Counted from the stretch's first letter, positions 1-8,498 are shown. The stretch is 64,000 nucleotides of DNA from Chlamydiales bacterium STE3 (GCA_011125455.1 VKHO01000042.1:62001-126000); one strand, 5' to 3'. Numbers and translations: made by a program. Notes: a model not told the origin generated them from the sequence alone.

Positions 1-116
1 GGTGGCTTGCAATCACAGTAGTAGCAACAGCCTGACAAAATGAAACTTAATGCAAATAGTAAAAAAGGAAAAGATTGCATTGTCGGTTTTTTTATCCTTA
101 CTTTAGTTGCTTTCAT
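1..116 (-). CDS. Cysteine-rich lipoprotein, OmcA-like (3' end beyond window)
   Basis: The reverse strand from 116 reads MKATKVRIKKPTMQSF, a hydrophobic stretch, then the lipobox L-S-G-C followed by Cys-Tyr-Tyr-Cys-Asp-Cys-Lys-Pro-Pro, and runs off the left edge. A positively charged n-region, hydrophobic h-region and lipobox indicate export and lipid attachment at the Cys. The dense cysteines after it recall the chlamydial OmcA cysteine-rich outer-membrane lipoprotein, which is disulfide cross-linked in the infectious form; that role is inference. An AAAGG lies 13 nt before the ATG at 116; a second in-frame ATG at 80 is an alternative start. A similar but non-identical gene lies immediately upstream (209-379). 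The length cannot be judged. Confidence 0.6.
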   Translation of the reverse strand, partial: MKATKVRIKKPTMQSFPFLLFALSFILSGCCYYCDCKP

Positions 117-139
117 CTAATGTCAAACCTTTAACTTAG

Positions 140-199
140 GACGGAAGCGCAAAACGCTTCCGTCATTCATGCCGTTCCTAACTCCTCAAAAACGGCATG
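140..199. other. Two adjacent hairpins between the lipoprotein genes
   Basis: Positions 140-149 and 155-164 form a perfect 10-bp inverted repeat (GACGGAAGCG / CGCTTCCGTC, 5-nt loop). Positions 168-176 and 191-199 form a perfect 9-bp repeat (CATGCCGTT / AACGGCATG). Both lie between the stop of the 209-379 gene and the start of the 1-116 gene on the minus strand. Neither has a good T-run, so they may be an attenuator or a processing or stability element rather than a simple terminator. Confidence 0.55.
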
Positions 200-208
200 C
201 ACAATCTA

Positions 209-379
209 TTAATAGCAGCAGTTGCTTGGTGCTACTGGAGGAGGGCACGGTTTTGGGCAAGCTGGTTTTGGGCAGCATGGCTTTGGACCTGATGGCTTCG
301 GCATGCATGGATCACGATCGCAGCATCCACAGCCAGTGAGCAATGCACATAAAGCTAAGATTGAAAGTACCTTTTTCAT
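209..379 (-). CDS. Small cysteine/proline-rich lipoprotein, OmcA-like
   Basis: This is a 56-codon gene on the reverse strand with the start ATG at 379-377 and stop TAA at 211-209. The protein begins MKKVLSILALCALLTGCGCC: a short Lys n-region, a hydrophobic core and the lipobox L-T-G-C, so Cys17 is the likely lipidated residue. The mature part is about 40 residues with repeated Pro-Lys-Pro-Cys units (PKPCCPKPACPKPCPPP) and ends NCCY; there are 11 cysteines in 56 residues. Size, lipobox and Cys content resemble chlamydial OmcA (about 88 residues), but the sequence is shorter and more repetitive. A role in a disulfide-linked cell envelope is inference. GGAG lies about 8 nt before the ATG. Confidence 0.72.
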   Translation of the reverse strand: MKKVLSILALCALLTGCGCCDRDPCMPKPSGPKPCCPKPACPKPCPPPVAPSNCCY

Positions 380-650
380 ACAAATACTCCTATTTGTTTA
401 TTTAGGGTTGAGTGCTCTTTAGGTTTCCAACCTTTTCTTATCCAAGACCCATTATGGCTCTAGGAGTACAAAAAGGTTTTACCTTTTTAATACGGATTAG
501 TCAATATATCTTCTACAAGAATTTATTTAATTTTTTTGAAATGAGGAATGGCAAAATTATAAGAAGCTAAGCAAGAGCATTTTAAAGATAGCAAAAAACC
601 TTTAGTTTATTTTAATGAGGTAGTTAAAATTTGAAAAAATTAGCTCTAAA

Positions 651-667
651 ATTAGCTCGGAGCTAAT
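651..667 (-). terminator. Possible terminator after nadK
   Basis: ATTAGCTC-G-GAGCTAAT is a near-perfect palindrome directly downstream of the nadK stop on the minus strand. In that direction it is followed by TTTAGAGCTAATTTTTT, giving T-rich sequence and a second copy of the right arm. The loop is very short, so a shifted pairing may be the real structure. Positions 380-650 hold no gene I can support. Confidence 0.4.
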
Positions 668-670
668 CCA

Positions 671-1534
671 TTAGGGGTTCTTTTCTAAGTTTGAAAGGTA
701 GGTCTTCAATTTTCCTGACCAACCAAGTTTGGAGCGAAGGGTGGCAAAAAAATGTTTTTCAAGACCGATCAATCGGAACTTGCGGTCAGAAGGATTGATA
801 CGCAAAATGTCATCTTTTAATAAATGTTGATGAACAATTCCATCGTAATTGACATCCACGGCTTCTTGAAAACTGACCAGCTGAATTTGAATTTCTTTGT
901 CAGCTTTGATGACAATGGGGCGATTTGAAATTGTGTGTGGACTAATGGGAGTGATGACGATAGCATCGAGATCAGGGGTTAAGATCGGGCCCCCCGCAGC
1001 TAGCGAATAAGCCGTTGAGCCGTTAGGTGTTGAGATAATTAAACCGTCAGCAGAAAAAGTATTTAAGTAACAGCCGTCAATATGAATGAGTAAATCGATG
1101 AGACTTGGATTTTTTCCTCGATGAATGACAATGTCATTGATAGCGAAAGAAGTTTCATTGGCAATTTGCCCTTGAATAACAAGGCGATCTTGCCAAGTAT
1201 AATGTCCGGCAAGTAGGGCTTCAAGAGATGGATACAATGTATCTAATGGCACATCCGCCATAAACCCTAATCCACCCATATTGATACCAATAAGGGGCGC
1301 ATTGAGCTCTGGATTGCGATGGACAATTCTTAAGATCGTGCCATCACCACCTAAGGAGATGAGAAATTTGATGTCATTGGGATCGACTTTAGAAAGGGGC
1401 TGTAGAGAGAGTTCTTCTGCTTTTTCATCTTCAGTAACAACCTGCACTCCTCGTGAGTGAAAAAAATCCACTATTTCCAAAGCCACTTTTATGGTGTGGG
1501 TTTTAGTAAGATTTGGAAATAAGGCAACAATCAT
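671..1534 (-). CDS. nadK: NAD kinase
   Basis: This 287-residue ATP-dependent NAD kinase phosphorylates NAD+ to NADP+ in the cytosol. The diagnostic GGDGT motif sits at residues 62-66 in the context LISLGGDGTILR. The NAD-binding motif NGSTAYSLAAGGP begins at residue 171. The length is normal for the family (about 290) and the ATG start gives the expected beta-strand MIVALFPN. The gene is last in a minus-strand run xseA-xseB-dxs-nadK and starts 9 nt after the dxs stop, so co-transcription is likely. Nothing looks damaged. Confidence 0.95.
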   Translation of the reverse strand: MIVALFPNLTKTHTIKVALEIVDFFHSRGVQVVTEDEKAEELSLQPLSKVDPNDIKFLISLGGDGTILRIVHRNPELNAPLIGINMGGLGFMADVPLDTLYPSLEALLAGHYTWQDRLVIQGQIANETSFAINDIVIHRGKNPSLIDLLIHIDGCYLNTFSADGLIISTPNGSTAYSLAAGGPILTPDLDAIVITPISPHTISNRPIVIKADKEIQIQLVSFQEAVDVNYDGIVHQHLLKDDILRINPSDRKFRLIGLEKHFFATLRSKLGWSGKLKTYLSNLEKNP

Positions 1535-1543
1535 TGAGCCATG

Positions 1544-3451
1544 CTAGTTGTATTTTTCTGCGGAAGAAGTTCTTAAATCAAAATGTCTAATCAGTTGTTC
1601 GACAATTTTAGGTGCTGTTAACCCTAATTCATCCAGAAGCTCGCCATGGCTTCCTTGTTCAACGAATGTTTCGGGGATTCCAAAATTTAAGACTTGAATA
1701 TTGCCATAGCCTTTGCTCATCAGGAAATGGTTCACAATTGAGCCAAGTCCAGAGACAACGGAGTGCTCTTCAATTGTAACAATGCGCTGATGGTTCATCA
1801 AAAGACGGCAAAGAAGTTCGGAATCTAAAGGTTTTACGAAGATGGGATCGACCACGGTAGCTTGTCTATCCATAGCGCGTAAAAGTTCGCGAACTTGTAA
1901 AGCTGTTTGTGTCATGTGACCCAAAGCTAGAATGAGAATATTCTCTCCTTCTGCTAGGACTTCGCCCTTCCCCACTTCCCGGTATTGCAAGGGAGCGGAA
2001 CCCTCTTCGGTTACCATATTGGGGTAGCGGATGGCTGCTGGTTGTCCCCAACTGAACGAAGATTCCAAGAGTTCTTTTAATAATTGTCCATTGCGAGGTT
2101 GGGAAATAATCATGTTGGGCATGGCATTGAGAAAAGAAATATCGTAGATGCCGTGGTGAGTTGAACCGTCCGGACCTGAAATTCCTGCGCGATCGATCCC
2201 AAAAACGACCGGCAATTCTTGTAGGCAAACATCATGAAATAAATTATCGAAAGCGCGATGAAGAAATGTTGAGTAGAGCGAAGCGACCACTTTCATTTTT
2301 TTGCCATAAGCGATTCCTCCGGCAAAGGTGATGGAATGGGATTCAGCAATGCCTACATCGAGACATCGATCGGGAAATTTTTTCATGAAATCGTCAAGGC
2401 AAGATCCTGCAGACATGGCAGGGGTGACAGCTACAAGGCTTGGGTCAGTGTCTGCCATTTTAAGAAGATGGGCTCCAAAAATTTTGGGGAAAGTTGGCTT
2501 AGTCACCGCGGTTGGTAGAAATTTACCAGTGTCAGGATTGAAGGGTTTTGCTCCATGATAGGAAATAGGATTTTTGATCGCTTCATCCATGCCTTGCCCT
2601 TTATTCGTCATGACATGCACGATAACTGGCCAGTCGGAATTTTTGATGGCACTAAAGAGATCGATAAGCTTTTTGACGTCATGTCCGTCAACCGGTCCTA
2701 TATAAGAAAGACCATACTGCTCGAAAAAAGCGGCAGGACTGAATAAATTTTTTAAGGATTCAGTAAGTTTGGCTCCTTGACGTGAAAGACTTTCTCCATA
2801 ACTTGGGATTTTTGCAACTAGAGCATTGATTTCGTGGTAAATCTTATCTGTCGTTGGGTTGCTCAACATTCGGCTTAAAATTTGTGTGATGGCGCCGACA
2901 TTTTTGGAAATAGACATGGCATTGTCATTTAGTATGACAATAAATTTTTTCAGATCTTTAGGGATGTTATTCAATGCTTCTAAAGACATTCCACAAGTTA
3001 GGGTGGCATCGCCTATAACGGGAAGAATGTAATCCGCTCTTTTAGCGAGATCGCGATTTTTTGCAACCCCTAGCGCTAAAGAAAGTGCTGTACCTGCATG
3101 CCCTGCATAAAAATGGTCATGCTCGGATTCTTTTGGACAACTAAAGCCACATAGTCCTTTAAATTGACGGATTTTGTCAAATTCTTGATTTCGGCCTGTT
3201 AGGATTTTATGTGCATAGGTTTGGTGGCTGACGTCCCAAATGAACTTATCTGTCGGGGAGTTAAAGACATAGTGCATGGCCAGCGTGAGCTCGATGGCTC
3301 CTAAGTTAGAGGCAAGGTGACCGCCATTCACTGCTAGAACGGAAATAATGCGCTCTCTAATTTCAGTCGCTAACTGATTGAGTTGGCTAATCGTTAGCTT
3401 TTTAAGATCTTCTGGACCGTTAATGCTAGGGAGTAAAAGAGCACCATCCAT
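1544..3451 (-). CDS. dxs: 1-deoxy-D-xylulose-5-phosphate synthase
   Basis: A 635-residue thiamine-diphosphate enzyme that condenses pyruvate and glyceraldehyde-3-phosphate, the first step of the MEP isoprenoid pathway. Visible signatures are the N-terminal [16 protein letters not shown], the ThDP/Mg motif [15 protein letters not shown] ending at NDN (about residues 147-177), the transketolase-type [15 protein letters not shown] and the substrate-binding HHGIYD. Length is typical (620-640). The start follows the xseB stop by 5 nt, and dxs-xseB-xseA is the arrangement I remember from Chlamydia. The canonical GDGALTGG is GDATLTCG here, a mild family variant. Confidence 0.95.
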   Translation of the reverse strand: MDGALLLPSINGPEDLKKLTISQLNQLATEIRERIISVLAVNGGHLASNLGAIELTLAMHYVFNSPTDKFIWDVSHQTYAHKILTGRNQEFDKIRQFKGLCGFSCPKESEHDHFYAGHAGTALSLALGVAKNRDLAKRADYILPVIGDATLTCGMSLEALNNIPKDLKKFIVILNDNAMSISKNVGAITQILSRMLSNPTTDKIYHEINALVAKIPSYGESLSRQGAKLTESLKNLFSPAAFFEQYGLSYIGPVDGHDVKKLIDLFSAIKNSDWPVIVHVMTNKGQGMDEAIKNPISYHGAKPFNPDTGKFLPTAVTKPTFPKIFGAHLLKMADTDPSLVAVTPAMSAGSCLDDFMKKFPDRCLDVGIAESHSITFAGGIAYGKKMKVVASLYSTFLHRAFDNLFHDVCLQELPVVFGIDRAGISGPDGSTHHGIYDISFLNAMPNMIISQPRNGQLLKELLESSFSWGQPAAIRYPNMVTEEGSAPLQYREVGKGEVLAEGENILILALGHMTQTALQVRELLRAMDRQATVVDPIFVKPLDSELLCRLLMNHQRIVTIEEHSVVSGLGSIVNHFLMSKGYGNIQVLNFGIPETFVEQGSHGELLDELGLTAPKIVEQLIRHFDLRTSSAEKYN

Positions 3452-3456
3452 CTAGG

Positions 3457-3729
3457 TTAGTTTCCATTTATGGGTGAAAAGTTTTGTGTAAGCGGTTTGC
3501 CATCAGATCCTAATGTAAGCTCGCCGGTACGGTTTTTAATGAGTACTTCGATTTTCCTTTCGGCGTCAGAGAGACGCTTATTGCATTGGATAATGAGCTT
3601 ATCTGCTTCTTCATACAGTTTAATCGATTCGTCTAAACTGAGTACCCCAGAGTGCATTTTTTCTAAGATCTCTTCTAGTCGGGAAAAGGCTTGTTCGAAG
3701 GGTGCTTCTTGTTCTTCTTTTTCAGTCAC
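3457..3729 (-). CDS. xseB: Exodeoxyribonuclease VII small subunit
   Basis: 90 residues with the XseB core [18 protein letters not shown], followed by [16 protein letters not shown]: a helical hairpin that binds the XseA large subunit of the bidirectional single-strand exonuclease. It overlaps the end of xseA by 8 nt and precedes dxs by 5 nt, consistent with translational coupling. The C-terminal tail beyond about residue 70 ([17 protein letters not shown]) is longer than in E. coli. Confidence 0.92.
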   Translation of the reverse strand: MTEKEEQEAPFEQAFSRLEEILEKMHSGVLSLDESIKLYEEADKLIIQCNKRLSDAERKIEVLIKNRTGELTLGSDGKPLTQNFSPINGN

Positions 3730-5086
3730 TTTTATAGATCTCTTTTATAATTGATGTTGTATAACCATCTGCAAATAACAGTTTAACTTCTTGTTCTTTT
3801 TTTACCGAATGAATAGAACTTATAATCGAATTTTCTTTTTCCGAAAAGACAATACTATAGCCCTTGGAGAGTAGATTTTTGGGATCTAAAGCCTTTAGTA
3901 AGTCAATGGCTGTTTTAAAGCGGTTTTGCTTATCATCTAAAACTTTCTTCCAAGATTTTTGCAGGTCCTTTTCATAGTAGCTTAACTTCTGTTTTAATGA
4001 TTGAATTTGATTGGTGGGTTTCAATGCCTCTTTTTGCTTTTCTTTTCCTATCAAGTCTCTTTTAAAGCGAGCCAGATGTTCATAGATTTGCCGATCGAGC
4101 GCAGACTTCATACTATCCATGCTTTGCATAAAAGGGCCAATCATCAGATAGGGAGACTGCATCCTTGGCGTCTTGGCAATTGCCTTTAGGCGCTCTTTAT
4201 ACTGCTTGATCTGTCTTGAAAGCAGTTGCTGCATGGTTTTTTCGAGATGATTGAGGGCTTTTAGCTCTTGCATCCTTTCTGCGATCACCATTTCGGCGGC
4301 AGCTGAAGGAGTTGGCGCTCTGACGTCAGCCACATAGTCGGCGATGCAGTGATCTGTTTCATGACCTACGGCAGAAATGATGGGAATCGAACTATTGAAA
4401 ATACTTTCAGCGACGATTTCTTCATTGAAGGCCCAAAGATCTTCAATGCTTCCGCCCCCTCTACCTATAATAAGGACATCGACAAGTTGATGCTTATTAA
4501 AGTGGTCGATGGCTTGAGCGATCTCTTGAGCTGCGCCCTCACCTTGGACTTTTACGGGATTGAGGATAAGATGGAAGCCTGAGAAGCGGCGTGTTAAAAC
4601 GTTCAGAATATCTTGAATAACGGCCCCGGTGGGGCTTGTAACAACACCGATTTTTTTTGGGCATTTTGGTAAAGGTTTTTTGAATTCCTTTTTAAAAAAC
4701 CCGCGCTTCAGCAACTTGATTTTTAGCTCTTCTAGTTTTAAAAGCAATTCTCCTAAGCCAGCATACTGGAGTTCACGCACGACAATTTGGTATTTGCCTG
4801 TTGCTGGGTAGACGTTAATCGACCCTTTCACGATGACTTGGTCGCCATCTTTTAGTGGCTTGGCAATTTTGGAGGCGTCAAGACGAAACATGACAGCTCC
4901 GATCTGCGCTTGGTTATCTTTTAAAGAGAAGTAGAGGTGGCCGGAAGATTGTAACTTGCAGTTGCTCACCTCGCCCTGGAGGGAAACAAACGGAAAAGTT
5001 TTTTCAAGAGAAAATTTTATGGCCTCAGTCAGAGCAGAGACTGTTAAAATTTCTGGCTTTTTTAATGTATCTTGCTGGTTAAACAT
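3722..5086 (-). CDS. xseA: Exodeoxyribonuclease VII large subunit
   Basis: Large subunit of exonuclease VII. The N-terminal OB fold ([21 protein letters not shown]) is followed by the catalytic region with [36 protein letters not shown] and [18 protein letters not shown] place the start at the ATG at 5086 ([19 protein letters not shown]), giving 454 residues, close to the E. coli protein. The open frame extends to an ATG at 5164, but those 26 extra codons lie largely inside the inverted-repeat element at 5123-5191, so they are probably not native. If the element supplies a promoter or start, an N-terminally extended product is possible. Confidence 0.93.
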   Translation of the reverse strand: MFNQQDTLKKPEILTVSALTEAIKFSLEKTFPFVSLQGEVSNCKLQSSGHLYFSLKDNQAQIGAVMFRLDASKIAKPLKDGDQVIVKGSINVYPATGKYQIVVRELQYAGLGELLLKLEELKIKLLKRGFFKKEFKKPLPKCPKKIGVVTSPTGAVIQDILNVLTRRFSGFHLILNPVKVQGEGAAQEIAQAIDHFNKHQLVDVLIIGRGGGSIEDLWAFNEEIVAESIFNSSIPIISAVGHETDHCIADYVADVRAPTPSAAAEMVIAERMQELKALNHLEKTMQQLLSRQIKQYKERLKAIAKTPRMQSPYLMIGPFMQSMDSMKSALDRQIYEHLARFKRDLIGKEKQKEALKPTNQIQSLKQKLSYYEKDLQKSWKKVLDDKQNRFKTAIDLLKALDPKNLLSKGYSIVFSEKENSIISSIHSVKKEQEVKLLFADGYTTSIIKEIYKSD

Positions 5087-5122
5087 GGCAAAAGTTTGAC
5101 CTAAGGAGAAATTATTTTCAAT

Positions 5123-5191
5123 AGACCTCTTGCGTAACTTGCTTTGCTTGAAACAATTGATCATTTTTGAATGAAGTTATGCAAGAGGTCT
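5123..5191. repeat. 69-bp MITE-like element with terminal inverted repeats
   Basis: Ends are AGACCTCTTGCGTAACTT (5123-5140) and AAGTTATGCAAGAGGTCT (5174-5191), an 18-bp inverted repeat with one mismatch. The interior reads GCTTTGCTTGAAACAATTGATCA and onward. The same left end and interior recur at 53783. It is flanked by T and A, so a TA target duplication is possible if the repeat ends at GACCTC. It marks the left boundary of the accessory island and cuts into an AbiEi-like relic. Confidence 0.75.
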
Positions 5192-5409
5192 AATATTGCG
5201 ATTGAATCTTTTCTATTCAGCAACGAATTTTTGATAGAGAGCGCTGTGTGGTTGATGCATTTCGTTATCTTAGCAAAGAAATCGCTATAAAATCCATGCA
5301 AAGGTATTTTCAAAGTAAAGAGTATAAGCCTAACCCAAAGAAACTTGGCGAGTATGCAAAAGCATTAAGAGTGAACATCACACCTTACATTCTATCTTAT
5401 ACAACATGA
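5192..5409 (+). pseudogene. C-terminal relic of an AbiEi-like antitoxin
   Basis: The + frame ending at TGA 5407-5409 reads QRIFDRERCVVDAFRYLSKE, then IAIKSMQRYF, and ends KLGEYAKALRVNITPYILSY. This resembles the C-terminus of AbiEi/AbiEi_4 antitoxins (V-x-D-x-F-x-Y ... L-x-x-Y-A-x-x-x-R-V). No start remains: the frame meets a stop at 5203-5205 and then the inverted-repeat element. It appears to be the 3' remnant of a gene cut by that element. It differs from the intact AbiEi gene at 5659, so two antitoxin lineages met here. Confidence 0.55.
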
Positions 5410-5626
5410 TATCTTGTCTTAAAAGGCGGTACTCTTCTCTCCAAGTATATCGAAATGGGTAGAGAAACAAAGATAAATATGTCTTGTGAGATTAGAGAAT
5501 ATAGAGATTTAGAAGTTTTTCCTAGGTAGACTGCACCTTCTTTTTCATAATGCCTTTTTTTTGCTCTTGTCGTGCTATTTTTGTAATGTAGTAAAGTAAA
5601 AAATAACTTTCCCAAAGCTGATCTTG

Positions 5627-5657
5627 CACAAAAGTTATCAAAATGATAACTTTTGTG
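5627..5657. promoter_or_regulatory. Palindromic operator upstream of abiEi
   Basis: A perfect 13-bp inverted repeat, CACAAAAGTTATC (5627-5639) and GATAACTTTTGTG (5645-5657), with a 5-nt spacer, ends 1 nt before the ATG of the AbiEi gene. AbiEi proteins are known to autorepress by binding inverted repeats upstream of their operon, so this is a strong operator candidate. It leaves no room for a Shine-Dalgarno sequence, and the same repeat in RNA would fold over the start region. Confidence 0.65.
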
Positions 5658-5658
5658 T

Positions 5659-6246
5659 ATGGACAATAGGCACCGACTTTTTGAAATAGCTGATCGTCAA
5701 CAAGGGTATTTTACAAATACTCAAGCTGAGCAATGTGGATTTTCAAGAACCAATTTTCATCGCTATCTCTCCAAGGGAGAATGGATCAAAGAGGGTCGAG
5801 GCGTTTATCGTTTAACCCGTTATCCAATTACAGATCGCCCTGAATTAGTTCTATGGAGCCTATGGAGCCGGAATAAAAATGGGGAAATTCAAGGTGTTTG
5901 GTCTCATGAAACTGCCTTAGATATTTACGAACTATCTGATGTGATGCCGGCTAAGATGCACCTGACCGTACCCAGAAAATTTCGAAGAAGAGCAAAATTA
6001 CCAAAAATGCTTGTTTTATATTTTACAGATTTATCAGAAGAAGATATGCATTCGCAACAAGGCTATATGATTACTTCTCCGTTGAGGACTCTTGTCGATA
6101 TCGTTGAATCGGATAGACTATCAGAAGATTTGATCTCTCAAGCACTGCATGATGCTCTACTAAAAGGAATGATTTCAAAAGAAGAACTTAATGAATCAAC
6201 CTACAGTCGTGCTGCAATTGCAAAACTCATAGGGTTTCTTAAATGA
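5659..6246 (+). CDS. AbiEi-family antitoxin (type IV toxin-antitoxin)
   Basis: A 195-residue protein from the ATG at 5659. The N-terminus HRLFEIADRQQGYFTNTQAE is followed by the winged-helix segment GFSRTNFHRYLSKGEWIKEG and RGVYRLT, typical of the AbiEi N-terminal DNA-binding domain. The C-terminal domain has LRTLVDIVESDRLSEDLISQ. The predicted role is to repress its own operon and counteract the nucleotidyltransferase toxin encoded next, with which it overlaps by 4 nt (ATGA). The operator-like palindrome abuts the start codon and no ribosome-binding site is seen. The partner toxin is truncated, so this may now be an orphan repressor. Confidence 0.8.
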   Translation: MDNRHRLFEIADRQQGYFTNTQAEQCGFSRTNFHRYLSKGEWIKEGRGVYRLTRYPITDRPELVLWSLWSRNKNGEIQGVWSHETALDIYELSDVMPAKMHLTVPRKFRRRAKLPKMLVLYFTDLSEEDMHSQQGYMITSPLRTLVDIVESDRLSEDLISQALHDALLKGMISKEELNESTYSRAAIAKLIGFLK

Positions 6247-6596
6247 CTCAAGTGTTTAATTCCGCCACTGATTTTAGGAAAAGCCTTGAATCTCGGCTTA
6301 AAAATTTGGCTTTATCTAAAAACCTGGACTTACAAAGATTGAGAAGAAAAGTAGCCTTTGATCGATTGCTAGCACGTCTCTTTTCTGAGCAGGAACCTCG
6401 ATTTTTTTTAAAAGGTGGATATGCTATGGAGTTACGTCTTTCCTCTGCAAGAGCCACGAAAGACATTGACTTAACTAGTTTAACAAGGAGTGACCAGCAA
6501 GGCAATCCAATAGGTCAATTGTTATTAAGCGATTTGCGATCGCTAGCTCGAAAAAATTTGAATGATTTTTTTATCTATCAGATTGGCCAGCAATAA
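6243..6596 (+). pseudogene. Truncated AbiEii-type nucleotidyltransferase toxin
   Basis: 117 residues retaining the front of the AbiEii/nucleotidyltransferase domain: RFFLKGGYAMELRLSSARATKDIDLT, with the G-G at about residues 58-59 and the D-x-D metal-binding motif at residues 74-76. Intact family members are roughly 250-300 residues, so more than half the domain, including the later catalytic residues, is missing. The frame ends at TAA 6594-6596, shortly before the IS982-type remnant, so IS insertion or associated deletion probably truncated it. Toxicity is unlikely. Confidence 0.7.
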
Positions 6597-6682
6597 GAGA
6601 AACCAAGATTTGATGACAAAAGACCTCTTGATGATTTAAAACATTTGTTTTCCACAACGAATGTTAATTATAAGCGGTAAAG

Positions 6683-7551
6683 ATGGATTTAACGACATTG
6701 TATTGCAGTTTATTTGAAAGTCCTTTAGAGAAGAATGAGACAAATATCTCATTGATAATAGTAAAGTAAAGAGAGGTCTTGATCCCAAGTTATCTAATCC
6801 TGAAATAATGACTACTGTGATTTTATTTCGTCAATCGACTTATCGAACATTGAAGTGTTTTTATGAATATGTGTAAGTATTTGAGAAAAGACGTCCCAAG
6901 TGTCATTAGCTACAGCCATTTTGTTTATTCCATGAAAAATCTATTTATCCCGTTGTTTGCTTATCTTCTTCAGAGACGAGGAGAAATGACAGGGATTGCT
7001 TTTATTGATTCGACATCAATAGATGTTTACCATAGAAAACGCATTCAAAGAAATAAAGTTTTCAAGGAACTCGCCAAGCCCGGGAAAACAACTGCTGGCT
7101 GGTTTTACGGATTTAAACTACATCTCATTATCAATAAAAAGGTGAAATTTTATCTCTTCAGGTCCCTCCTGGCAATATAGCTGATGTGACTATTGCTAAA
7201 ACTTTATCTAAAGGTATTTTTGGCAAATTGTTTGGTGATAAAGCATATATTTCGGCTGAGCTTGCAAAAAAGCTTTTAAAGAAAGGTCTGGAGCTATTTA
7301 CAACATTGAGGTCAAATATGAAGCTAACTGACAAAGTGCTTCTTCGGAAAAGATCAATCATTGAAACGGTCAATGATCAACTGAAAAATATCTCACAGAT
7401 ATAACATGCACGCCCTAGAAGCGCTGCAAATTTTCTGATTAATCTTTTCGCTGGAATAAGTGCCTATACTCACCAGCCTAAAAAACCTTCTATTAACTTA
7501 ACTCGCGAAGATCGATTGTTCTTAACGGCTGCGTCCCCAAACTCAGGTTAG
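6683..7551 (+). pseudogene. IS982-family transposase, broken
   Basis: Pieces in several frames together make an IS982-type transposase. They include MDLTTLYCSLFESPL from 6683, a shifted frame with LDPKLSNPEIMTTVILFRQS, and then IAFIDSTSIDVYHRKRIQ with NKVFKELAKPGKTTAGWFYG and FKLHLII. The later part has KRSIIETVNDQLKNISQ, a stop at 7402-7404, and then in the same frame HARPRSAANFLINLFAG and HQPKKPSINL. At least two frameshifts and one nonsense codon make it inactive. AGACCTCTTG at 6621-6630, also the start of the 5123 element, might be its left end; I could not find the right end. Confidence 0.8.
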
Positions 7552-7687
7552 CACTACTCTCATCAGCTTCCCTTGTGGCGGTGTGGGGTGTATCGATTGC
7601 AAAAACATCGCGGGCTTCAACCCCTTTGTTGAGTTGACGTGCCTGCCATTGACAGTCCATAAAGTCTTTAGGTTTGTCATCAGACAT
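7493..7687 (-). CDS. Short unknown ORF with strong ribosome-binding site
   Basis: 64 residues starting MSDDKPKDFMDCQWQARQLN. AGGAGG lies about 11 nt before the ATG, one of the best Shine-Dalgarno sequences in this region, which is the main reason to keep it. The last third overlaps the decayed IS982 end, so it may be the 5' part of a longer gene cut by the IS. Its composition (Asp, Ala, Thr, Glu) differs from the AT-rich, Lys-rich neighbours. I recognise no domain. Confidence 0.3.
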   Translation of the reverse strand: MSDDKPKDFMDCQWQARQLNKGVEARDVFAIDTPHTATREADESSANLSLGTQPLRTIDLRELS

Positions 7688-7876
7688 CTGGGTCTCTTCC
7701 TCCTATTTTGTATGAATCTATGGAAACACATGGCGTATTTTGGGACATTGAAACTAATCTAGGAAAAACTCTTAGTCACCTACGTTCAATGGGTTAAGTG
7801 CATAAAAAATGATATGGAGGATGAAATTAGCACGGTATCTCTTCAGAAAATGTCGCCTATCTGTTACAATTAAATT

Positions 7877-8197
7877 ATGGACGAACACTTTACGATCGAA
7901 TATTACGAGACAGATACTGGAAAATGTCCTTATCTCGATTGGGAAGGCGAGCTGACAATGGAATTGCGTGCTCAAATTCGCAAAAGACTAAATCGTGTCC
8001 GCCTTGGAAACTTTGGTGATATTGATCATATTGAGGGCAGCATATTCGAACTCCGAATTCATTCTGGAGCTGGATATCGTATATATTATGCAAAGAAAGG
8101 CAACAAAATCGTCATTTTACTTTGTGCCGGTAGTAAGAGAAGCCAAGATCGAGATATTGCGAAGGCTAAAAAATACTGGCAGGATTTAGGAGGTTAA
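7877..8197 (+). CDS. RelE/HigB-like toxin (HI1419 type)
   Basis: 106 residues with the fold-defining segments of the phage-derived Gp49-like/HI1419 killer family: an N-terminal IEYYETDTGKCPYLDWEG, a helical region IRKRLNRVRLGNFGD, then IFELRIHSGAGYRIYYAKKG and VILLCAGSKRSQDRDIAKAK. These are mRNA-cleaving, ribosome-dependent toxins in characterised relatives. The antitoxin gene starts 1 nt after the stop. The ATG at 7877 has no obvious Shine-Dalgarno. Length and key basic residues look intact. Confidence 0.82.
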   Translation: MDEHFTIEYYETDTGKCPYLDWEGELTMELRAQIRKRLNRVRLGNFGDIDHIEGSIFELRIHSGAGYRIYYAKKGNKIVILLCAGSKRSQDRDIAKAKKYWQDLGG

Positions 8198-8198
8198 T

Positions 8199-8498
8199 AT
8201 GGGAAAAACAAAAAAATATAAAGAGCATCTTTTAAAATCACTAGAAGATCCTAAAGAAGCGGCAGCTTATTTGGACGCCTGTCTGGAGGATGATGATCCT
8301 CATGTTTTTTTACTTGCATTAAAAGATGTTGCTGAAGCACGTGGAGGCATGGGACAATTATCAAAAAGATCTTCTCTCAATAGACAGAGTCTTTATAGAT
8401 CACTTTCAAGAACAGGAAACCCAAAATTAGTTAATGTGTGCACAATTTTGGCATCTCTTGGGTTAGAGTTTCATGTCACTCCTGCTGCTCAAAATTAG
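8199..8498 (+). CDS. HigA-like antitoxin (HI1420 type, XRE HTH)
   Basis: 99 residues: YKEHLLKSLEDPKEAAAYLD, then LKDVAEARGGMGQLSKRSSL with a helix-turn-helix NRQSLYRSLSRTGNPKLVNV, as in the HI1420 family of antitoxin/repressors. GGAGG lies directly upstream (TTAGGAGGTTAATATG), overlapping the end of the toxin gene. The toxin-first order is typical of this subfamily. It probably neutralises the upstream toxin and represses the operon. Confidence 0.85.
   Translation: MGKTKKYKEHLLKSLEDPKEAAAYLDACLEDDDPHVFLLALKDVAEARGGMGQLSKRSSLNRQSLYRSLSRTGNPKLVNVCTILASLGLEFHVTPAAQN

Noticed and set aside
222-422. Gly/Phe-rich ORF on the + strand (GFGQAGFGQHGFGPDGF)
   Set aside because: It is the mirror frame of the Pro-Lys-Pro-Cys lipoprotein on the minus strand, which has a signal sequence, lipobox and ribosome-binding site.
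2328-2558. Several ORFs of 60-76 codons opposite dxs
   Set aside because: Shadows of dxs on the other strand; no ribosome-binding site and no independent motif.
5087-5164. xseA start at 5164
   Set aside because: It would encode residues mostly from the inverted-repeat element; the ATG at 5086 gives the normal family length and N-terminus.
5397-5666. 89-codon minus ORF upstream of abiEi
   Set aside because: No ribosome-binding site or family, and it covers the abiEi operator palindrome and promoter region.
6597-6682. Continuation of the AbiEii toxin (KPRFDDKRPLDDLKHLF frame)
   Set aside because: The frame is open but includes AGACCTCTTG, a possible IS or MITE end, and shows no convincing AbiEii similarity.
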